From positions 434,001 through 498,000 of the forward strand of contig OZ237746.1 of NCBI GenBank assembly GCA_965178125.1: a stretch of DNA of 64,000 nucleotides. The letters run 5' to 3'. The notes under the pieces are model-generated. The model searched no databases, was not told the DNA's origin, and was given only the letters and a program-made list of their open reading frames with translations. The DNA comes from Bilabrum cf. latius. Taxonomy: Eukaryota > Bigyra: Bicosoecida > Bigyra > Bicosoecida. Shown here one piece after another: positions 1-9,274 of the stretch. Position 1 is the stretch's first letter, and each line of letters begins with the position of its first letter. Both the position numbers and the translations under genes were made by a program.

Positions 1-392
1 TGGCCGTGCGTGTGTGTGCCATGCACAGCCAGTTTGTCTGTCTGATTGGAGAATGACGAATGCACTTGCCGCCCCAGTCCGAGAGCCAAGAGCTCGATGG
101 TGATACAGTGCGTGCCTCACTACCCCGAGGCTCGATGACTCCCTTTTGTGTCGATTGATTCGGCGTACTGTTTGTACTCATCATTGTCTTTTCCACATGA
201 GATGATGGTTTTGAAGACTTGCGCTGAGCTGCATCCACCAGTGTTGCTATGAACTAGACTTGCTATCCATTCACCGCAGCGGAACCACCCCACGTCACAC
301 GAGCACTACCTTCGTGGACCGAGCCAGTGCAACCGTCGCTGTCATGAAACGGCCTGGGTGGACTTCTCCACCTCGCACGATACCACATAATT
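1..392. other. non-coding stretch, no gene seen
   Basis: I see no reading frame, RNA gene or repeat I can support here. It lies beyond the receiver-domain remnant and may be the decayed edge of a further unit of the left-hand tandem array. Confidence 0.4.
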
Positions 393-454
393 TCAGAATA
401 TTGTCTGAACTGTGCCGTCAGAATCCGGGTCAACTCGATCCGCTAAGCTGTGCA

Positions 455-590
455 TGGCCCCGCCCCAGTTCTGATCGATGAGTCGGCCCACGACAACGAT
501 CGCAGCCTTCACGCGCACGGCCCGCATCATCTCGGACCAGGACATACGATACATGCAGGGGTCCACCCTCGTCACCAAGGCAACTTGGAA
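455..590 (-). pseudogene. decayed receiver-domain fragment
   Basis: On the minus strand, residues reading YRMSWSEMMRAVRVK align with PRMSGPEMARAVRED of the kinase receiver domains elsewhere in this window, and the preceding and following bases are recognisably related but heavily mutated. It sits directly downstream of the ANK A 3' end, just as the better preserved receiver fragment at 5914-6319 sits downstream of ANK B. It is therefore best read as the remnant of one more tandem unit. It has lost the phospho-Asp region and is not expected to function. Confidence 0.6.
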
Positions 591-626
591 TGCACATAGT
601 CTAGCGCATTTGCCTCTAGTCCAGTT

Positions 627-2362
627 TCACATACTCCCGGCCTCTGCAGCTGCTAGCTTCGCCCTCGCCGCAGCCAGCTCCCGCTCCAGGTCCCTCACAC
701 GATCCCGCAGCTCCTCCACAGTCTATCCCCCTGTCTTCCCACCAGCGCTAGCACTGCCCTACCCCTACCCATCCACACTCGCACCCCCGCACACCGCCTT
801 GCCGCCGACCCTGTCTCCTTCCTCGTTTCCCCTGTCCCCGCCCCACCACGCCCTCCCCTCCACCAACGCCCGGGCCACATGGTCCTCGTTCCCCTACACC
901 GGATTGCCATCCCCGCACACGCCCGCTTGCAGCCCGCTGCGCATCGCATCAAATATCCCGTCCATCATACCATCCCAGCCCTGCCGACCGCTCAACGCAC
1001 CGCCAACCTTCGCAGGTGATCCAAACACAACCCTCCCATGCCCCCACTTCCACGCCCCCAGCAGCACGCTCGCGCACTCCACATACCCCTGCTGCACCGC
1101 GCACGCAAGCGGACTCAGGCCCGCACCAGGCGACCCATTCCCACCGAGCAACCACGTCCCTCCCGCCCATCGACCCACCCGCAGCCGCTTCCCCAGCTCC
1201 AGTGGCCTGCCCTCCCTCGCCGCTCGATGCACCATCCGCGCGTCCCGCTGCGCCTCGTGCGCCCGCCGGAACCGTACCAGGTCATGCCCCCTGCCGTGCC
1301 ACGCGCACGCCCTAGCCAGGTGAGGGGGCAGCCGCTCCACCATGCGCCTCAGGCAGGCCATGGAGTCGTGCTTCACATCCTCCAGCATCTCCTTGAGCTC
1401 ATCGGAAGCGTGCTTCAACGGGGTGTACCCGAGGTCGTTCACAGCCGTGAGGTCTCCTCCTGACCGGAGAAGGAGAGCCATGCAGGCGAAGGCGTTGATC
1501 TGCCGCTGGCCATGGCACACATTGGTACGATACATCAACAAATGCAAGGGGGTGTCAGCTAAAGGGATAGCAGGGCACTGCGAGGGTTCTTTATAGCAAC
1601 CTCTAAGTATATCTGAAGTGCGACGATGATAGCTGTTCCCATTGTTGATCTTGGCTGCCTCGCTCGATTCCAGCCAGCGACGCAGCCGGTGGTACCCGAA
1701 CTCGCCTTTCCCCTCCAGCGGACTGCCCTGCTCCTTGTCGCACACGGACCCTGTGCGGTTGTTGTGTAGCAAGCCGATGCGCTGTAGAAGGCGCAGGAAT
1801 CCAAAGTGCCCTTCAAGGGCAGCACCGTGGACCACCGTCAGCCCGAGCTGCGTACGAAGCACCGAAAAGAAACTAGCAGGTAGAACTTGGCCATACGAGA
1901 TGATCAATGCTGCAGTTGGCGATGGGAGGGGTCCCAGCGGCCCGCTGTTGCTCACATCGCTGCGTGCCGACAACACTCTGTCCGGAACGATCCGTCGTAC
2001 CTAGTGAAGATTAGAACATTCCGATCCATACGTGAAAACGACGTATCCCAAAACCTGTGCTGATTAAAACACGAGTACGGCTCTACTTCATCAATTCGGT
2101 TCGTGTAGACTATTTGTAGCACACTAGGGCAGCAGCTCACATTCTCAACAGTCGCCGGCCTATCGTACAGTATCAATAATGGATCGGTACCGGGGAAACA
2201 TCTCGCGTATGGACATGGCAGCAATCTGCACGAATCGTACCGTTCCCAGAACCCACTGCTCTTAAACAGTGATACGGACTGGTGCATAAATCCATTCGGT
2301 GAATCCCTCAGGGTAGCGAGTTCATCCAAGAACACGCTGGCGTCAGTGGGAGGGCTGCTCAT
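627..2362 (-). CDS. ankyrin-repeat protein, copy A
   Basis: Two exons: 2362-2141 (74 codons) and 1847-627, with a 293-bp intron (donor GTGAGC after the codons for VEN, acceptor CGCAG before LGLTVVHG). The product is 480 aa and ends at TGA 629-627. Ankyrin-like units include LGLTVVHGAA, TPLHLLMYR, GGDLTAVNDLGYTPLKHAS and LSPLACAVQQGYVECA. The C-terminus is a predicted coiled coil (VEELRDRVRDLERELAAAR). Several in-frame TAG codons in the last third must be read as Gln. All four paralogues keep a 222-bp exon 1 and the same donor and acceptor, which supports the model. The long open frame running into the intron (positions 1976 and above) was not taken as coding, because the copies diverge there. 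Exact partner or substrate is unknown; ankyrin repeats usually bind proteins. Confidence 0.75.
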
Positions 2363-2509
2363 TTCTAGCGCTGCTCAGAAGTGATGCAAATAGCGGCGCT
2401 CATCAGCACTGCTGGCAGGCTGCGCCGCCGGCGCCGGGCCCCGGGCCCTCTACGGAACCAACCACCTTGTGGAGAGCTGGCTCCATTAGAAATTTGGACT
2501 AGCAGGCTA
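2363..2509. promoter_or_regulatory. divergent promoter region between ANK A and E1
   Basis: Only 147 bp separate the ANK A start codon (minus strand) from the favoured E1 start (plus strand). Both genes must be driven from this interval or from within each other's 5' end. The same head-to-head arrangement recurs at 54212-54342. I recognise no core promoter motif. Confidence 0.5.
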
Positions 2510-5446
2510 ATGTGTTTGATTGTGGTTGTACAACTTACCATTATTGGACTTTGTCAAGCTTCTGATTCCATGCTAAGCGTACAGAAGAACGCCAAAGCCG
2601 AATTTGCAGCCTCTGTTCGCTTGCGCCAAAGGGAGCGACATATGGCAGCCAACGGAGCGAACAGGCTGTCACATGCAAGCACTGGTCCGCTCTCTGATGC
2701 AACAAATCTACTAGCTGCATCCTTGGAGATCTTCTCAAGTGATATGAAGGACATCAAGGATGTCGCTGAGATAGAAAACCCGAAATTGCTCGGAAAGGTG
2801 ATCAGTGACAGTATCGAGCATCATTCAAGCATTCCAACTATACCTTTGAGGAATGACGATCTGTGCAAGGACTACCCTGAAGTGTGCGTCAACCTGATGT
2901 GTCAATGTCGCAGCCAGAACACCGGATCTGCCCTTGTGTACTAGTACGAGTAGGTCGCACCAGCTAGTACTACGCATGCGGTCGCAAGGTGCAAACTACC
3001 AGCCCTGTACATCCCGAATACACCTTGGGGCGGCCCTATTACTCAGGCTGGGATTAAGAAAGCTCTAGTGAGGCAGAGTGCCGGCGTCCGTGATGAAACC
3101 GCGCTAAGAGCTGTGGAAGACTACAGTGACCTCGCTACCATTCTCCAGGAGCATGCCATGTTTGGGTGGAAGAAGCCTAAGAAAGTCGACAGGGACGAAC
3201 AGCTGCCGAGGGCCTTCACGGAGCTCCCGCGCTTCCTCGAATCCGGCGATCTGAGTCCACAGACACAGGCTAGCGTCATGTACGTGTCTTCCTAGCAGAA
3301 TCGGAAGTTCAAGGATGGTTTTGACAACACCAAGATCAAGGAGGTCCAGGATAAACTTGAAAAGCGCGTTGATGACCGCGCCGCAAGCATGGCTTCCGGT
3401 GGCGAGGGGGGGTCATCTCCGTCTGACAGGGGGTCTGAACCACACAGTGGGGGGGGTCCAGGTGAACATGGCAGCGGGAAGTCACCAGTCTCTGGATCTA
3501 CCAGTAGCTCTGCCCGAACAGGTACAAGCGGGGAAACTGGATCTGAAGATGGAGGTCCAGATGAATCAGTCGGTGGACAGTCACTGCCAGGCATCCTTGG
3601 TTCTAGTGGTGAACATGTCTCTAGCAGTGAACATGGCCAAGCCGGTGAGGCTCTGGAAGAGTCGAGTAGCGAACAAGCACAAGCTAGTCTCGGAGGTGGT
3701 GAAGCATCGCAAGCCCATATCATGTCACCAGAACAGGCAGTGCAGCAACTCAAGAACACCGACCGGCTGGTTTTACTGACAGCAGACATGACAGTGAAAG
3801 GTGACCTAAACGGCCGCCTACTCGATTCCTACTCGGATGTCGTGGAGATGTTCGGCGTACAGCAGGAACCAACGCAGGGATACACGGACATTTGCCACCG
3901 CCAAGACGCTCGCAAGGTCAGTATGGCTCACAAGGCCCTCAAGATTCTGGCGAAGCTATTCCTCGCTGCATACGACGCCATTTGGGGTGTCCATCCGGAT
4001 ACAGGGCCCTTCGATGGCAAGTGGTGTGGGGCCCGGAACGTGCATACTGACTAGGCCATCGTCCACTGTTTGGAGGGTGTGTGGGGAGGCTCCGCTCGAG
4101 GAGCATCGAGATCTCTCACAGGCGGTCCGTGGGAAGCAAAGGAAGGCTCGATGCGAGCTCATGGTCTCGCCTGGGGAGTCGGGCTTCAACGGTGGTTCCG
4201 GCACCATCCTGACGGTGCAAACGAAGGTGGTGGCAGCCAAAACCAGGGTGGTAGTGAAGGTGGGACGACTGACAAAGTAGGTACCGGTGAAGATGGCGAA
4301 GGCGAGGACGGAGGCACCGGTGAAGATGGCGAAGGCGAGGACGGAGGCACCGGTGAAGATGGCGAAGGCGAGGACGGAGGCACCGGTGAAGATGGCGAAG
4401 GCGAGGACGGAGGCACCGGTGAAGATGGCGAAGGCGAGGACGGAGGCACCGGTGAAGATGGCGAAGGCGAGGACGGAGGCACCGGTGGAGATGGCGAAGG
4501 CGAGGACGGAGGCACCGGTGGAGATGGCGAAGGCGAGGACGGAGGCAACCCACCGCTTGCTATCCATTCGGACCGTAAGAATGCTGCTTCGGCCAAGCAG
4601 GAGTACACGCAGTGGATGCAAGATGCGTTCGGGCCCGCAATGACTTTGGAGCAGCTGCACAATATGAAGCGTGCTGCACAGCTCCTGGTGGGGAACAAGA
4701 GGGTGAAAGAAGCTCTGAAGGACAAGACAGTCGACACTGTGGTGGGCCATGCTATGCTCATTGCGTATGTGCCAGTGCTGATGGGCCTACGCGAATATCC
4801 CCGCGAAGGCGTGAAGGTCGCGCACAATGTCTACCGCATCCTGCAGAAGGAGCACCTGTGCACGTCGCAAGCGCAATGCAAGTGCTTCAGGAGCGACCAG
4901 GGCTGCTCCCGCCCGATCAGCCCTCCGCGCTTCGACCTGGAGCCCGCAGCTCCAAATCATCGGGGAACGCTTCCACCGGAAACCCAACGGGATCAAGAAC
5001 GGGAGTCTGACCTTGGTACACCATCGAAGGAATCTAGTGACAGAAACAGTGTCGTTGCCACAGCTGCACATCAAGGCAGGTCTACGGGCGGGAGTGCAGT
5101 TAGTCCAAGCCTGCAGAGGCTCTCGGCCTTGGTGGAATCTGCGGCAGAGACTGTGCCCCAGGCGGGTTAGCCACTGCAGCATCCGGATATTGCAGACTTG
5201 GCCATCGGTGCGTACGTCTCTGCCGCCATCGCGGTCACGAAGAAAGGGTCTAGACCCCGTGCAAAGCTCGCGGGCACTGGTGAAGGATTCAAGATCCCGT
5301 GCGCACCTCACTGGAAAATGCTCGATGATGCGTTCCTGCCGCTTGAGCAACCGAGCGGTAGCAGCGCCGCATCGGCTCGAGCCTCTGACCATCGCGAAGG
5401 GCAGCCAGCGCAATTCTGCCACTTCATGGGTATCGATGTAGAGTGA
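2510..5446 (+). CDS. secreted protein E1, unknown family
   Basis: One open frame of 978 aa ending in TGA, with in-frame TAG at 2942, 2951, 3293, 4052 and 5168 read as Gln. The start is placed at the ATG giving MCLIVVVQLTIIGLCQASDS, a typical signal peptide: this Met is shared by copies E2 and E3, whereas the upstream ATG at 2384 is not in frame in E2. Visible parts in order are the signal peptide, a Cys motif (LCKDYPEVCVNLMCQC, residues about 122-137), a charged region, a Gly/Ser-rich segment, a conserved block around LTADMTVKGDLNGRLL, an 11-residue acidic repeat array (residues about 592-679), and a second conserved block around LIAYVPVLMGLREYP with a Cys cluster (CTSQAQCKC). I do not recognise the family. 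It lies head to head with an ankyrin gene and convergent to a kinase or kinase fragment in both flanks, which suggests an extracellular partner of that sensor system (inference). Confidence 0.75.
4283..4546 (+). repeat. 33-bp minisatellite inside E1
   Basis: Eight head-to-tail 33-bp units encode TGEDGEGEDGG; the last two units carry GGD in place of GED. The unit length keeps frame. E2 at the corresponding place has no such array, so the repeat expanded in, or was lost from, one lineage of the gene. Confidence 0.95.
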
Positions 5447-5913
5447 GTCTTGAGTAATGCGTCGGACCATGGGGAAATATCGCAAACAGCAGGCAAAGCG
5501 CATGACAGAAGGGACACTCTAGGCCGCCACCTGCGTGGTGCAAGGGCCTCGGGTGCAAGACTCAGTTGTGCAGCTACTGGTCCCGCGCCGCGTTCGATCC
5601 AGTGCGACGCACGACCTAGATTCTATCAGCAACCGCTAGCTGCTTCTGCCTGACTGCCAGGCAGTGGCTGCTGGTGGCTCGAACGTCTTCTCCATCCAGA
5701 CCAGACTCGACCGAAAATTGCTGGTTGCTTCTTACAAAGGTGGAGGGCGATTGCAAAAGCCCGACTTGGGGCGCTAGATTATTTGCTAGCTTGGCTACAG
5801 TACCTGGATCGCAGAATTTTGCATACATCTAAGTGTAGGATCCGGGGTATCTGGATCAAGGCATGCAGACTCTTGTCACACTGCGGCTGCTTCACAGCTA
5901 CTTCACTGCCGAA
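5447..5913. other. spacer duplicated from 8532-9274
   Basis: This stretch is near-identical to parts of the spacer before HK1, including the runs starting GTAATGCGTCGGA and TGCTGGTTGCTTCTTACAAA, but lacks about 330 bp present there (8729-9061). No gene is supported. It is the spacer of a tandemly duplicated unit. Confidence 0.7.
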
Positions 5914-6319
5914 TCAATGCAACGCCTTCTACAGGCGCCCCGCGCGCGTCAGCACCTCACCCACCTGTGCCCGCCGCACCGGCTTCAGTAGCACGTCCTG
6001 CGCCCCGCACCTCCGGAACAACGCCTGGTCCTCGGGCAGCGCGTTGCCCGTCACACCCACGATCGGCACCCTGTGGATCCGGTGGTCGCTGTCCTCACGC
6101 ACGGCCCGCGCCATCTCGGGCCCGGACATGCGAGGCATGGAGAAGTCCAGCAGCACCAGGTCGGCGGCCAGACCGTGGGCCTGATCTCCCATCTGCTGGG
6201 CTCTCTGCTTGAGCACATCCAGCCCCTCCTGCCCATCACTAGCCTGCAGCACCTGAATGGATCGATCGCCATATCGCACCATGCGAGACAGGAAGAGCCT
6301 ATTGGTGCAGTTGTCGTCC
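5914..6319 (-). pseudogene. 5'-truncated receiver domain fragment
   Basis: The minus strand encodes the last ~130 residues of HK1, from the acidic pair DD of the receiver domain through LLDFSMPRMSG (phospho-Asp) and LLKPV (conserved Lys) to the same C-terminal TAG and TGA stop. It begins abruptly: everything before the DD codons is replaced, at about 6319, by sequence from downstream of ANK B. There is no promoter, no kinase part and no conserved start. It is best explained as the tail of a tandem duplication whose breakpoint fell inside the kinase gene. A free-standing receiver protein started at an internal Met is possible but would lack the first beta strand. Confidence 0.8.
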
Positions 6320-6338
6320 TATTGCCTCTTGTCCAGTT

Positions 6339-8065
6339 TCACATACTCCCGGCCTCTGCAGCTGCTAGCTTCTCCCTCGCCGCAGCCAGCTCCCGCTCCA
6401 GGTCCCTCACACGATCCCGCAGCTCCTCCACAGCCTACCCCCCTGTCTTCCCACCAGCGCTAGCACTGCCCTACCCCTACCCATCCACACTCGCACCCCC
6501 GCACACCGCCTTGCCGCCGACCCTGTCTCCTTCCTCCCTTTCCCTGTCGCCGCCCCACCACGCCCTCCCCTCCACCAACGCCCGGGCCACATAGTCCTCA
6601 TTCCCCTACACCGGATTGCCATCCCCGCACACGCCCGCTTGCAGCCCGCTGCGCATCGCATCAAATATCCCGTCCATCATACCATCCCAGCCCTGCCGAC
6701 CGCTCAACGCACCACCAACCTTCGCAGGTGATCCAAACACAACCCTCCCATGCCCCCACTTCCACGCCCCCAGCAGCACGCTCGCGCACTCCACATGCCC
6801 CTGCTGCACCGCGCACGCAAGCGGACTCAGGCCCGCACCTGGCGACCCATTCCCACCGAGCAACCACGCCCCTCCCGCCCACCGACCCACCCGCAGCCGC
6901 TTCCCCAGCTCCAGTGGCCTGCCCTCCATCGCCGCTCGATGCACCATCCGCGCGTCCCGCTGCGCCTCGTGCGCCCGCCGGAACCGTATCAGGTCATGCC
7001 CCCTGCCGTGCCACGCACACGCCCTAGCCAGATGAGGGGGCAGCCGCTCCACCATGCGCCTCAGGCAGGCCATGGAGTCGTGCTTCACATCCTCCAGCAT
7101 CTCCTTGAGCTCATCGGAAGCGTGCTTCAACGGCGTGTACCCGAGGTCGTTCACAGCCGTGAGGTCACCTCCTGACCGGATCAACAGAGCCATGCAGGCG
7201 AATGCGTTGATCTGCCGCTGGTCCTTGCACACTTTGGTACGATACATCAACAAATGCAAGGGGGTGTCAGCTAAAGGGATGCCAGGGCAATGCGAGGGTT
7301 CTCTAGAGCTGCTATAGAGATCCTCTGAAATGATCGTATCAAGCGTCTTGTTTCGTCTCAAGTTGGCTGCCTCGCTCGATTCCAGCCAGCGACGCAGCCG
7401 GTGGTACCCGAACTCGCCTTCCCCTTCCAGCGGACTGCCCTACTCCTTGTCGCACACGGACCCTGTGCGGTCGTTGTGCAGCAAGCCGATGCGCTGGAGA
7501 CCGCGCAGGAATACAAAGTACCCCCATCGAGCAGCCCCGTGGACCACCGTCAGCCCGAGCTGCGGACAGAGCACTGAAATATCGCTAGATCAGATGAGTA
7601 ATGCTGCTGTTTTCGATAGGAGGGGTCCCAGCGAGCCTCAAGTGCGTGCATTGCTTACGTCGCTGCGTGCTGGCAGCACCCTGTCTGGAACGATCCGTCG
7701 TAAATAGCGAAGATCGGGACATGCATCTCCAGACATAAACATAGCGTATCCCAAAACCTGTGCTGATTAACACACGAGTACCGCTCTACTTCATCAATTC
7801 GGTTCGCGTAGACTAGTTGAAGCAAACCTTGGCAGAGACTCACATTCTCAACAGTCGCCGGCCTATCGTACAGTATCAACAATGGCTCGGTGTCGGGGAA
7901 ACATCTCGCGTATGGACATGGCAGCAATCTGCACGAATCGTACCGTTGCCAGAACCCGCTGCTCTTACACAGTGTGAAAAAACGTTGCATAAACCCGTAC
8001 CTTGGGCCTCCCAGGGTAGCGAGTTCATCCAAGAACGCACTCAAATCAATTGAAGGCCTGCACAT
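6339..8065 (-). CDS. ankyrin-repeat protein, copy B
   Basis: Exons 8065-7844 and 7559-6339 with a 284-bp intron (donor GTGAGT, acceptor CCGCAG). Both exon lengths (222 and 1221 bp) equal those of copy A and the product is again 480 aa, ending in TGA. In-frame TAG at 7442-7440 sits in VCDKE-TAG-GSPLEG, where copies A, C and D have CAG, direct evidence for UAG as Gln. Ankyrin-like units TPLHLLMYR, GGDLTAVNDLGYTPLKHAS and LSPLACAVQQGHVECA, then a C-terminal coiled coil. It is nearly identical to copy A across the second exon, so the duplication is recent. Its neighbour E3 is degraded, so this copy may be on its own. Confidence 0.75.
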
Positions 8066-8174
8066 TTCTGGTAATGATCAGAGTGTACCGCAAATACGGG
8101 ATCAGGTGTTGGGGGTGGCGCCGCGCCAACAGCGGAACCTCCGGTGGCGAAACTGGCCCCAGACTACTAGGCTT

Positions 8175-8531
8175 ATGTACTGCATACTGGTTCTACCACT
8201 TACCTTTTGTGGACTTTGTTGGGCTTCTGATGCCATGCTAAGCTCATAGACCAACGCCCCATCCGAGTTCGCAGCCTCTGTGCGCTTGCGCCACAAGTAC
8301 CCAGTGTGCACCTCACTGGAAAATGCTCGATGATGGGGCGCCCCACCTAAATGGACGGAACGCAAGGGGCATTAGTGGCGGTTCCGTCCATTTAGGTGGG
8401 GCGCCCTCGATGATGCGTTCCTGCCGCTTGTGCAACCGAGCGCTAGCAGGGATGCATCGGCTTGAGAGTCTGACCATCGCGAAGATCAGCCAGCGCAATT
8501 CTGCCACTTCATGGGTATCGACGTATAGTGA
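8175..8531 (+). pseudogene. E3, internally deleted remnant of secreted protein E
   Basis: The conserved signal peptide (MYCILVLPLTFCGLCWASDA) and about 25 further codons of E are joined directly, near 8300, to the extreme 3' end of E. More than 2.5 kb of the middle is gone. The frame after the junction hits TGA within about 50 codons, and a palindromic insertion interrupts the 3' part. The codon after ...MLSS is TAG, where E1 has CAG and E2 has TAG. A short secreted peptide could still be made, but the gene is broken. Confidence 0.85.
8326..8415. mobile_element. 70-bp palindromic insertion with 10-bp target duplication
   Basis: A near-perfect inverted repeat with about 25-bp arms (left arm from 8337 beginning GGCGCCCCACC, right arm ending at 8405) and an ~19-bp loop is flanked on both sides by CTCGATGATG (8326-8335 and 8406-8415). 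The undisturbed E1 locus has a single CTCGATGATG at the same place, so this is a real insertion with target-site duplication. It fits a MITE-like non-autonomous element; no transposase is visible in the window and I see no second copy. Confidence 0.85.
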
Positions 8532-9274
8532 GTCGTTCCCAAGTAATGCGTCGGAGCATGGGGAAATATCGCAAACAGCAGGCAAAGCGCATGACAGAAG
8601 GGACACTCTAGGCCGCCACTTGCGTTCGATCCAGTGAGACGCACGACCTAGATTCTATCAGCAACCGCTAGCTGCTTCTGCCTGACTGCCAGGCAGTGGC
8701 TGCTGGTGGCTCACACGTCTTCTCCATCCGGTCTGCCAGCGATCGATATTGGTTGGACGCACCTTGAGCTGTAGCGCGCACCACAGGCGGCGCTGCTTGA
8801 GGCGGTGGCCCAAGCACGGGCGTCCAGCTAGTCCCAACTAACTTGGAGATACTTTGCTTTGCTTCAACGAGACCACCCACTGCAGCCTTTTGTAAGGAAG
8901 ATATGGTAAGACATGGAGAATTTGTTGTGTTGTCCGCTGGTGGACAAATCCACCGGTGGATGCAGGCACATGGCGACGGCTCTGTGTTCGATGCCATGTC
9001 TGGTAGTATCTGGGTGGTTGAGTCTGTAAAAGAAGCTTTCATGGAAGTCACGATGTCAAGACCAGATTCGACCGGAAATTGCTGGTTGCTTCTTACAAAG
9101 GTGGAGGGCGATTGCAAAAGCCCGACTTGGGGCGCTAGATTATTTGCTAGCTTGGCTACAGTACCTGGATTGCAGAATTTTGCATAGATCTAAGTATAGG
9201 ATCCGGGGTATCTGGATCAAGGCATGCAGACTCTTGTCACACTGCGGCTGCTTCACAGCTACTTCACTGCCGAA
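8532..9274. other. spacer between E3 remnant and HK1, with a possible minus-strand ORF
   Basis: It shares blocks with 5447-5913 but keeps an extra ~330-bp segment. On the minus strand a frame from about 9187 to 8668 is open (KFCNPGTVAKLANNLAPQVG onward) and carries on past a TAG. It has no recognised domain, no start context I trust and no homologue near HK2, so I do not call a gene. Confidence 0.4.

Noticed and set aside
2384-2509. Upstream ATG as the E1 start
   Set aside because: The corresponding codons in E2 are out of frame and run into TAA, while the Met at 2510 begins a signal peptide conserved in all three E copies.
4283-4546. CRISPR-like array
   Set aside because: Units are contiguous with no unique spacers and encode a peptide repeat.
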